Positions 8,303-18,300 of a stretch of DNA of 36,373 nt are shown piece by piece (position 1 is the first letter of the stretch; every line of letters starts with the position of its first letter). The translations under genes were made by a program, and so were the position numbers. Location of the stretch: the NCBI GenBank assembly GCA_944364445.1, contig CALVWC010000009.1, positions 1-36,373 of the forward strand. The letters are read 5' to 3'. Origin of the DNA: an uncultured Clostridia bacterium. Lineage in GTDB: Bacteria; Bacillota; Clostridia; Christensenellales; UBA1242. Below the pieces are notes generated by a model. It was not told the DNA's origin. It did no database searches and worked only from the letters and a program-made list of their open reading frames with translations.

Positions 8303-11300
8303 TTACTCATCAAAATCGCCAAAATCATCGAATAAGTCAATATCATCAAGCCCTTGCGTTGAAGTTTGCTCGTCGATAGTTTCTTTAATATCGTCTTTCT
8401 TTTCTTCTTCGTCAGAATTATTGATAAGTTCGTCAATATCAAGTGTGACATTTTTAAGGTCTTTTTCCACTTCGTTTTCAAGGCTTGGCTTGTCGTGTTC
8501 GTCTTGTGAAAGTTCTGGAAGGTCAATTTCTTCATCGTTTTCGGTTAAAATTCTAACATCAAGTGCAAGTGCTTGCAATTCTTTTACCAAAACTTTGAAG
8601 GATTCTGGAATTCCCGGTTCAGAAATTGGTTCGCCTTTCACGATTGCTTCAAAGGTTTTAACTCTTCCCACAACATCATCAGACTTCACAGTGAGCATCT
8701 CTTGAAGAACATGGCTTGCACCATACGCTTCAAGCGCCCAAACTTCCATTTCACCAAATCTTTGACCACCAAAGAGTGCTTTACCGCCAAGAGGTTGTTG
8801 AGTGATTAAGGAATATGGTCCAATGGAACGAGCGTGAACTTTGCTGTCTACCATGTGGTTAAGTTTAAGCATATATTTAATTCCGATTGTGGTTTTGTTC
8901 TCAAAAGGTTCGCCTGTGCGTCCGTCATAAAGTTGCACTTTGCCATCTTCTGGGAAGTTATTTTCCACAAGAAGTTGTTTGATTTTGTTAACATCAGCGC
9001 CGTCGAAAGCAGGAGTTGCCACTTTCCAACCAAGCGAGCCAGCCACAAGTCCGAGATGCACTTCCAAAACCTGCCCCAAGTTCATACGCGCTGGAACGCC
9101 AAGTGGGTTCAAAATGATGTCAAGTGGTTTTCCGTTTGCCATGAAAGGCATATCTTGTTCTGGCATAACAATGGAAACAACGCCCTTATTACCATATCTA
9201 CCACTCATCTTGTCGCCGACAGAGAGTTTGCGTTTTTGAGCGATGTAAACTTTAACAAGTTCGTTAACGCCCGGCTCAAGTTCGTCCTTATTTTTTCTTG
9301 AGAACACTTGAATGTCAACAACCACACCACCTTTACCATGTTGAACACGAAGTGAGGTGTCGCGAACTTCTCTTGCCTTTTCGCCAAATATGGCACGAAG
9401 AAGTCTTTCTTCAGGAGAAAGTTCCGTTTCGCCCTTAGGAGAAACTTTACCAACCAAAATGTCGCCTGGGCGAACTTCAGAGCCAATTCTGATAATTCCG
9501 TTTTCGTCGAGGTTTTTAAGCGCCTCTTCGCCAAGGTTTGGTATATCTCGAGTGATTTGCTCGTCGCCAAGTTTGGTTGTTCGGCATTTTAATTCTTCTA
9601 CTTTTAAGCAAATTGAAGTGTAAACATCATCTTTAACCAAACGCTCGTTGATTAAGATAGCGTCTTCATAGTTATATCCTTCCCAGTTCATATAGCCAAC
9701 AAGCACATTTTTTCCAAGTGCAAGTTCGCCTTTTTCACAGGAATATCCGTCGATAAGAAGGTCGCCTTTTTCCACTTTTTCGCCTTTCTTAACATAAGGC
9801 TTTTGATTGATGCAAGTTTCGTCGTTGGTTTTATCGAATTTAATAAGTGGATAGATGTCCACTTGACCATCTTTATTTTTAACACGCACTTCATCTGCGC
9901 TCACATATTCCACAACACCCGCATTTTTTGCGTATGTGCAGTAGCCACAGTCATGAGCCACAACTTCTTCCATACCAGTTCCAACAACTGGAGATTCTGG
10001 TCTTAAAAGTGGCACAGCCTGACGTTGCATGTTTGCACCCATAAGTGCACGGTTTGCTTCGTTCGAGTTAAGGAATGGAATAAGTGAAGTTGCCACAGAA
10101 ATGAACTGTCTTGGAGAAGCGTCAACAAGGTCAACTTGACGCGCTGGAACATCAACCACATAGTCTTTATGACGGCAGATAATTCTTTTGTTGATAAATC
10201 TTCCTTCTTCGTCAAGTGGTTCTGTTGCTTGCGCGATGTATGCGGTGTCCTCAATGTCTGCCATATAGTATTCACATTTATCAGAAACTTTTCCTGTTTC
10301 TTTATCCACTTTTCTGTATGGAGTTTCAAGGAAACCATATTCATTGACTTTGGCATAACTTGTTAAGGTGTTAACAAGACCGATTGCTTGACCTTCTGGG
10401 GTTTCAATAGGGCAAATTCTGCCATAGTTTGTGTAGTGAATATCACGAACTTCAGCATCTGCTCTTTCTCTTTTAATACCTCCCGGGCCTGTTGCAGAAA
10501 CACGACGCTTTTGTGTGATACCTGAAAGAGGGTTAACTTGATCCATGAATTGCGAAAGTTGGCTGGTTGCCACGAAATCGCGGAGAACTCTGTTCACTGC
10601 CTTTGGATTGACAATTTGACGAGGAGTCACTTCGGAAAGTTCCTTACCTTGCAAGGTTTCTCTGACATTGGAAACAAGTTTTGTGACGCCAGAGCGGAAG
10701 TGGTCGAAGAAAAGTTCGCCAACAGTGGCAATTCTCTTATTTGACAAGTGCTCAATTTTATCAGTTTTTGCAATTCCTTCCAAAACATCCAAATACATGC
10801 TTATGGAAGCCAAAATGTCGTCCATAGTAAGCGTTGTGATCATCAAATCTTTTGCACGCTCTTTAATTGCTTGCATTCTCTTTTCTTTGGACTTATTTTC
10901 TTTTAAAATTTCCTTTAAAACAGGATAGTAAACTTCTTCCAAAATGCCAAGTTCTTTTTCGTCGCATGGGAAAACATCGGAAAGACGAACACGGTTATTA
11001 CCACGAACAAGATACTTTTTGTCAGGAAGTTGAAGCCAAACTTCATTAATACCTGCAGATTTAACCTTTTGAGCGGTTTCAGCGTCAATTTCTTGCCCAG
11101 CGCGAACAAGAATTTCGCCGTCTTCAGTCACAATGTTTTCAGCAGCAACTTGACCTGTGATACGCTTTGCAATGGAAAGTTTTTTGTTTAAGTTATATCT
11201 TCCCACTCTTGAAAGGTTATAATATTGGTCAGAGAAGAACCAAAGATTTAAATAACTTCTTGTGGTTTCTGCAGATGGAACATCAGCAGGACGAGTTTTC

Positions 11301-12013
11301 CTTGCAAATTCCAAAAGTGCCTCATCTTGAGTTTGTTGAGGTTCTTTTTCAAGCACATGCTTAATGAGTCTGTGGTCACCAAAAAGTTTGCAAATATCCT
11401 CTTGAGTGTAGCCAAAGCACTTAAGGAAAAGACCAAGACTAATTCTATTTCGTCTGTCAAGCACAATGTTCAAAACTTCGTTTGCACCCTGCTTAACTTC
11501 AATATACATACCTCTTTTTGGAATGATTTGACCAACAAGAGTGGAATTATCTTGATTTTTATCTCTCAAAAGATAGTAGTTTGGTGATTTGATGATTTGA
11601 TTAACAACAACTCTCTCAACACCATTAATAATGAAAGTGCAATCGTCAGTCATATATGGAATGTCACCCAAAAAGACATTCTCTTCCACAGCTTGCCCTG
11701 TTTCTTCCACAACAAAACGCGCCTTAACATATAAAGGAACGGAATAAGTGACACTTCTTCTTTTGCATTCCTTTTGCGAATATTTAGGCTCTTTATCCAT
11801 AACGATGTCAAGAAGATAGAGTTTTGCCTTTCCACTGTAATCTACGATTGGAGAAAACTCATCCAAAACCTCTCTAATTCCATGCTCAAGAAAATCCTTG
11901 AAAGAATTTCTTTGGATTTCAAGAAGTGGTGGAATTTGAATGAAATCTTTAAGTTGCGCAAAAGTATATCTTTCGGCTTTTCCAAATTTTTGTTTTCTTA
12001 ATGCAACTGACAT
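8303..12013 (-). CDS. rpoB: RNA polymerase subunit beta
   Basis: RpoB is the beta subunit of RNA polymerase. The 1236-residue product carries the full set of conserved blocks: the N-terminal lobe, the rifamycin region (SQLSQFMDQVNPLSG, about 483-497, continuing ITQKRRVSATGPGG), CPIETPEGQAIGL at 534-546, SVGDKMSGRYGNKG and the C-terminal clamp segment GGQRFGEMEVWALEAYGA. It ends with an Asp/Glu-rich tail of about 75 residues. Compared with E. coli numbering, the rifamycin pocket shows Val for Asn518, Gly for Glu523, Gln501 for His526, Thr for Leu533, Gln-Ala for Pro567-Asn568 and Val for Ile572. The ribosome site AGGGGAG precedes the ATG. Upstream lie a strong promoter and a terminator-like leader hairpin. 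The usual rplJ-rplL neighbours are not found upstream. Confidence 0.99.
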   Translation of the reverse strand: MSVALRKQKFGKAERYTFAQLKDFIQIPPLLEIQRNSFKDFLEHGIREVLDEFSPIVDYSGKAKLYLLDIVMDKEPKYSQKECKRRSVTYSVPLYVKARFVVEETGQAVEENVFLGDIPYMTDDCTFIINGVERVVVNQIIKSPNYYLLRDKNQDNSTLVGQIIPKRGMYIEVKQGANEVLNIVLDRRNRISLGLFLKCFGYTQEDICKLFGDHRLIKHVLEKEPQQTQDEALLEFARKTRPADVPSAETTRSYLNLWFFSDQYYNLSRVGRYNLNKKLSIAKRITGQVAAENIVTEDGEILVRAGQEIDAETAQKVKSAGINEVWLQLPDKKYLVRGNNRVRLSDVFPCDEKELGILEEVYYPVLKEILKENKSKEKRMQAIKERAKDLMITTLTMDDILASISMYLDVLEGIAKTDKIEHLSNKRIATVGELFFDHFRSGVTKLVSNVRETLQGKELSEVTPRQIVNPKAVNRVLRDFVATSQLSQFMDQVNPLSGITQKRRVSATGPGGIKRERADAEVRDIHYTNYGRICPIETPEGQAIGLVNTLTSYAKVNEYGFLETPYRKVDKETGKVSDKCEYYMADIEDTAYIAQATEPLDEEGRFINKRIICRHKDYVVDVPARQVDLVDASPRQFISVATSLIPFLNSNEANRALMGANMQRQAVPLLRPESPVVGTGMEEVVAHDCGYCTYAKNAGVVEYVSADEVRVKNKDGQVDIYPLIKFDKTNDETCINQKPYVKKGEKVEKGDLLIDGYSCEKGELALGKNVLVGYMNWEGYNYEDAILINERLVKDDVYTSICLKVEELKCRTTKLGDEQITRDIPNLGEEALKNLDENGIIRIGSEVRPGDILVGKVSPKGETELSPEERLLRAIFGEKAREVRDTSLRVQHGKGGVVVDIQVFSRKNKDELEPGVNELVKVYIAQKRKLSVGDKMSGRYGNKGVVSIVMPEQDMPFMANGKPLDIILNPLGVPARMNLGQVLEVHLGLVAGSLGWKVATPAFDGADVNKIKQLLVENNFPEDGKVQLYDGRTGEPFENKTTIGIKYMLKLNHMVDSKVHARSIGPYSLITQQPLGGKALFGGQRFGEMEVWALEAYGASHVLQEMLTVKSDDVVGRVKTFEAIVKGEPISEPGIPESFKVLVKELQALALDVRILTENDEEIDLPELSQDEHDKPSLENEVEKDLKNVTLDIDELINNSDEEEKKDDIKETIDEQTSTQGLDDIDLFDDFGDFDE

Positions 12014-12037
12014 AAAAACACTCCCCTAAAATTAGAT

Positions 12038-12083
12038 TAAAAAAGGAAACAAGATGGCAAAAGAACTTTACCAACCTGTTTCC
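12038..12083 (-). promoter_or_regulatory. Terminator-like leader hairpin before rpoB (attenuator candidate)
   Basis: On the minus strand GGAAACA (12077-12083) pairs with TGTTTCC (12045-12051), and an inner stem TGGTAAA/TTTTGCCA extends it. Six T residues (12039-12044) follow at once. This is the form of an intrinsic terminator, yet it lies about 45 nt downstream of the rpoB promoter and 25 nt before the rpoB start. It cannot be the terminator of the gene upstream, which has its own at 12259-12319. The simplest reading is transcription attenuation of the rpoB operon. The signal it would sense is unknown. Confidence 0.7.
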
Positions 12084-12135
12084 AATATTAAGTTAAAAAC
12101 ACCGCTTTTTCCCACATTTGCTAATTAACCACTTA

Positions 12136-12165
12136 ATTATAACAATATTTAGTTGTTTTTGTCAA
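12136..12165 (-). promoter_or_regulatory. Strong promoter of the rpoB operon
   Basis: On the minus strand a perfect TTGACA (12160-12165) and a perfect TATAAT (12136-12141) are 18 bp apart, with an extended TGT before the -10. The distance to the rpoB start gives a leader of roughly 115 nt that contains the hairpin at 12038-12083. Confidence 0.88.
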
Positions 12166-12258
12166 TAGTTTTTTTAAAAAATAAATTAAAAAATGGCGAA
12201 AAACGACTTATTTAATAGAATTATACCAAAATATCAAGCAAAATGCAACTAAAATAAT

Positions 12259-12319
12259 AAAAAGATGTTAACTTTTCAAAAGAATTTTTACCAACTCTTG
12301 AAAAATTAAACATCTTTTT
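12259..12319 (-). terminator. Intrinsic terminator after the giant lipoprotein gene
   Basis: AAAAAGATGTT (12259-12269) pairs exactly with AACATCTTTTT (12309-12319). Inside it the sequence continues pairing over another dozen positions with wobble pairs, giving a long stem, and minus-strand Ts follow. It begins 7 bp beyond the stop codon at 12327. Its loop side contains CAAAAGAATTTTTACCAAC (12277-12295), nearly the same as in the rpoB leader hairpin. The rest of the interval 12014-12326 is AT-rich with no gene. Confidence 0.85.
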
Positions 12320-12326
12320 AAAATTA

Positions 12327-15300
12327 TTAATCGCCGATAAACTCTTCATCCACACAAACACCAAAGTTTGTCACTTGAAGATGTTGTGCCCTTGTTGCAC
12401 CTTCAATGCCCTCAATATAATAAGTATATGAGATGTTTTGTGAATAAATAGGATAAAGATAATTAACATCTTTCACAGTGCGCTCATAAACCGCGGTGTC
12501 ATCAATTTGAGTATCATCAGTGGTGTAATCACCTGCAAAACTTTCTTTCAAATATCCGCCTGTGTCATATCTTCTTGTGATTGAACCATCTGAAGAGTTT
12601 ACAAGCATCCAACCAATTCCATCGTTTGCAATAAGATCATAAATTCGGTCTGGATTTTCTGAGTCGACAAAGGTTTTTGGATAGTTATACATATTGTAAG
12701 TATAATTTCCGCGTTCCACAGTCAAAGTGTCGGTGTGAGCTTCTGGGTTAATTATTCCCATATCATAGTTAGCAACATTAGCCGACATGGAAGAAACAGT
12801 GTTATAAACTTGAACAACTGCACTAACTGCTCTTCCAATTATTTCACCAATATATGTGTTGAAACTTGAATTATAAACAATTGTTGTGATTGAAAGAGTG
12901 AAATCAATTCTGTTTGCCTCGCTAAGATAGTCACTATTTAACATCGTTCCATCTTCATTGGTGTATAGGTCAGTGGAAAGAGTTGTGTAGTTTTCTGTAC
13001 CAACAAAATCTTCGGCAAAACTAAACTTTTTATCTTCAAGAGCAGCCCAGTTTGCTTCAAACTCCAAAATTCTCGCTTCGTTCTCTTCTCTTTCTTCAAC
13101 GGATAAATCTGGGTTATATAACTCTTCTTCATATCCAGCAATTTCAGTTAAATAGCCTTCAATCTCAACCTCTTCTAAATCTGGATCATAAAGACTCGCA
13201 CCATACAACGCTATGATTGTTCTATACCTATCTATTTGTTCAGGCGTAAGAGTGGTGTTATAAAGGCTGGAATTTGCAACAATAGACCTATAATTAGTAA
13301 TCGTGGATTCATCTAATTCAGAATTGAAATATCCACTTATTTCAGCATTAATTTCCTCTTTTCTATCGTCTGTTAAACTTTCGTCAGTTAATTCTGCTTC
13401 AAGTTCCTTAATATTGCTTTCAATTACACTTACACCCGACTCTTCAACCTTTTCTATGTTATATAGATTTGCTAAAGCATTAATATATTCTTCAATTTTT
13501 ACTTCACCAACATCTGAATCAAAGAGACTATCGATGGCAATATTGTATTTTTTAATAGTACCATTTTCCAACAAATCCTTATTATATAATTCCGCCTCTG
13601 CAGTCGCAATGTTATCTCTTAATTCTCTGATTCTTTCTTCAGATAAACCAGTATTATATGTTTTGCGTTTTAAAGTTTCAATTTCATCTCGATTGGTCAA
13701 ATAATCTTTTCGTTCAAAGTCGGAAAGTGCATAAATATCCTCAATTTTTCTGCCGATATCTCCAAGAACATTTGAAGAGATATCTGTGGAAATTTGAACA
13801 TTGATTGCTCCATTAATAAAACCAATAATTCCGCCTGCATAAGCACTGGAGTTTTGTGAAGAAAGTATGCTTAGATAACCATTTGTGAAATTGACATTAT
13901 TGATGACTAAACTTGTGTTTGACGCTTGTGCAAGCCCAATAATACCGCCCACAACATGATAGCCAATAAAGCCTGCTTCCACATTGGCGTTTGTTAAAGT
14001 GAAGTTGTCTGTCACCATTCCAACCACGCCACCAATGTTTGCAATGCCGTCAACTTGAAGATTGCTCGACAAATTTAAACTTTGGTTCATGGAAACATTT
14101 TCCATACTACCACCGCTAATAAGTCCTGCAATTCCGCCAACCGCAGTTGGAGTGTATGGCACTGAAGAGAAAATGGAAAGATAGGTGTCTAAGCCAATAA
14201 CATCAACATTTAAAACTCTTCCTTTGCTTTCACCTATAACAAGTCCACCATAGTCAAAGGCATTGATAAGAAGATTTTGATTAATTGTCACCGTTAAATT
14301 GCTAACCTCTGCATCTGCATCCACAAGTCCGATAAGTCCACCTGCTTTAGCACCAATAACAGCCAAGCCCTCGCTTAAAGCGATATCATTTATCTTTCCC
14401 TCGCCACTTGCAACTCCAACAAGAGCACCTGCAAAGGAATATTGCGTGAAAGTTGTGGCACGATTGTCGAACACATTATTTCCTGAATTTACCGTGTATG
14501 TTGCCGTTGCCGACATGGAAGTTTCAATTTTTTCAATGTTATAATCTCCAACCGCAAGCCCTACAACACCGCCCACGATGTTTTTGCCTGTTGTCACAGC
14601 ATTTGTTCCACCAGAAACATTGACATTTGCAATCACTCCTGCATCCAATTTACCCGCAACAGAACCAACCACTTGAGCGTTTGAAAAGACCATTTCACTG
14701 ACTTGCAAGTTAAAGTTAAGTAAAACTCCAACAGCACCACTGCGCGACGAACTTCCCACTTCTGCAAAAAGCCCTGCATATGTCAGCGATTCGCTGGAAA
14801 CCATATGAAGATTGGAAATTGTCAAGAAGTTCCCCTCAAGATAGCCCATAAATCTTGTTTTGTATAGATTGCTGTTATGGTCAAGTTCAGAATAGTCGAT
14901 GTTGTTTATTATTCGATAATAACTATAGTTGTAGTTTGCTGAATTATTGCCATTTAAGATGTAATTTTCAAATTGTTCAGCATTTTGAATTAAAATTGGA
15001 TTATAAACACTTCCAGAAACACCACTTTCAGGTGTGTTCACATAAACATATTCAACATATGTGACTCCGCTTTCTTCGTCATAAACTTCTTCAGCAGAAT
15101 AAAGTTCGCGTTGCGAGAAAGCAATGATATTTGGAGCAACAAGTTGAAGAGTGGAAGTGTTGAAAATTTTTCCATTAAATGTCACTGAACTGTTCCTATT
15201 ATTATAGAACCAAACAGCATCATAACCACGAGAATTTGTGTAAACGAAATTTCTAAAGTTTTCTTCAAAATTTGGAGAAGAAGTGGAAAATTCTTCAATA

Positions 15301-18300
15301 GTTAAGGAATTAACAGAAGTTGTGCTGTTATTTTCAATCGTGCTGATGTTAATGTTAACTTTTTCATCTTCATCTTCTAACCACAAGCAAGAGGAAATTG
15401 TGCCAAGGTTATTTCTTGCAAATCCATAAGCGTTTGTGTTGTAATTTCTCAATTTGCTTGTGGATATGGAAGTGCCGATGAAACCAGTTGCCGAGTTTGT
15501 CATAACAAAACCAGCAGAGTAAAGTCCTGCTTCTTCAAGATTGATGTTTGAATAGCAATCTTCAACATTTCCATTGTTCACAAAAACAAAACCAGCAATG
15601 GAGTTGAAAGAAGCAATGTAATCTGTGTTATTCTTGTAATAAACTTTGTCATTTGAATTTGTTATTTCGCCAGACACATAGGAGGTGTAAATATTTCCGC
15701 TATTGGAAAGAGCAAATCCTGCCGTGTATTGTGTTGTGGTGTTGTCGCCATTTTTTAGACTTCCACCCATAAAATAGGAAGAAGAGATGGTTCCGGTGTT
15801 TGTTCCAACAAAACCAGAGATATTCACCGTGGCATATATATCCACCGACGACCTTGAGTTTGTGATAATTCCAGAATTGGAAGCCACAAAGCCTGTTATG
15901 TATGAGTTTTGCGTGGAAGTGGAGAAAGAAACTGTTAAAATTCCGCCACTTAATGTGTGAACTTCGCAGTTTGTTATGTTTCCAGCATTGCTTCCTGCAA
16001 TCATGCCAATGGAGAAATTGTCTGCACTCATCACAATGTTGGTGCTTGCCGAAATTTCCATGATAACATTTCTTATCACTGTGTTTTGACCAACACTTCC
16101 AAACAAGCCGAAGTTGGTCACAGAAGCATCATAGCGATAATCACCCGCCATACTTATCACATGCATATTGCCGTCAAAACTTGCAACCTGTGTGGTGATT
16201 GGAGAGAATTGATTAGAATTTTCAGAATTTGGAAGAACAATATCGTTAAGCAAGATGTAATGTTGACCTTCTTGCATATTCATAAGGTCATCATAATCCT
16301 CAACTGGAATTGGACTTTCTTCGCTGGACTGATTTGTGACAGTGAAAGCAAAATCCTCTAAAATTGTTCCCGTCATGAAAATATCACCCGGTGCTTCGCC
16401 ACATTCATAAATTCCGTTATGCATATAATAAGAACCTGAAACGCCAAAGTTATAGATATTCTGCTCAGCGTTATAAAGTCTGATACCAGTGAAATACCTT
16501 CCGTTGATGTAATAGTAATCGGAACGCAAAGTGGTGTCGGTTGTGATTTCTTCATCCACTCTTCCAACAACTGACGAATCTGTGATTGTGAAAGTGACAC
16601 TTTCAGTAAGCCTATCCACAAAGTTTTGAGCATTTCTAACAACTGACGGATTGGAGGTATCATATTCCATATAATCTAAAATGTCAAGTTCAAGAAGATA
16701 TGCGTTTCCTATCGCTGTTGTGATAACGCCATCCTCTTCGCCATGAACAATGTCATAGTCAGTTTCAGGAGAATTTTCATAGTTAAAGACATATTCCATA
16801 ATGTAAACGGTAATGTTTTCCGAATAAGTCACAGTCACATTTTCAACAATTCTGGAAGCAAAAACATTTATTGTCAAAGAATAGCCAATATCATTTTGAT
16901 AATCGATTGGGTCTGAATTAACAACAAGAGTGCGTTCTCTTCCTTCGCCCACCACAGTCGCCCTCTCTTCATCTGAAACAGTGATTGTGATATTTTCAAG
17001 CGAGAAACCATAATAATCAAGCGTCATGCCATAACTAAGCCCTCTTGCCACAAAGTAAATGTTGTTTTGGTTTGGAGTTCTATCGTTAAAGGAAAGATGA
17101 ACATAGTTTGCAAGATGTGTGATAAGATTTATGCTGGAAGTGAAATGGAGGTCGTTATTATAGACCACATCAACATCGAAAGTGATTGGAATATCATCCT
17201 CCACCCCTTGAGAGCCTAAAAAGTATCGGATATAAACTCTGCCGTTATAGGTTTCGCCATGGTTAGTTAAATACTCAATGTAATCGTTATAACTAAATGT
17301 CAAACTTCCGCCATGCATTGCCACAAAGTTGGTGTCAGCAACATATTCAACCACACCAGAACTTGTGGATTGATAAACAAACGTAAATGCAACCTCATTT
17401 GCACCCTCGTTATAGTTTATGGCGTTATTGGAAATGGTGAATGTGTCAAACTCTGCGTCCACTGGGTCTATGGATATTTCCAAAATTCCGTATTGAGATG
17501 TGATAATCGACTCATCTGAAATTGCCATATCGTTAAAGTTGGAATAGTTTTCAATGCTAACATTTGTTATTTCTGCTTCTTTTAAGAAGAAATCAAAATT
17601 GCAAGAAACTCCGTCTTGAAGTTCGTTGGCATAGAATATGATGCGATATGAGCCATAGATATTTTGAAGATTGCGGTTTAAATAGGCATTTGAATTTTTG
17701 TTTACTGCAAGATTGAAATTAAAATTATTTGTGTCATCAACGCGATTTATTTTTAAAGCAAATAAATCATTGATTGAAAAGTTGTTGATAAAATCGTTGT
17801 AATCGTCATCATTTTCAAAACTTTCAGCACTTGGAAGCCTTGATTGAATAACTTTATCATTTCCATTTTCATCGGTGAACACTATTTCATAATAAGCATA
17901 TTCATGGTTGCGTGATTGAATTTCAAGCGTATCCGAAAAATCGTCATTCGATTGAATTGTCACCAAGTTCGCTTTGGTTTGAATGGCAGTTGCAGTTTCA
18001 TAGAATGCAACACGGATATTGATGTTTTGAAGCCCAATCGCCATGGTGTATTCTTGACCATTTGAATCGGTCATGCTTATGTAAGACTCAAGCGAATAAT
18101 TATCCACTCCTTCAATAACATCGTTGTTCACTCTGCCATAGAATATCACACTCTGACCATTTACCATGCACCTTGTGTATTCTGGTTTTTCGCTCTCGCC
18201 AACATAGGTGCTTTTAACCGTTAAAGAGTTGTTGCGAGCAAGAAGAATATCTTGATTACCAATTCTCATAATTCCATCGCGCGAAACTGAAACCTCATCG

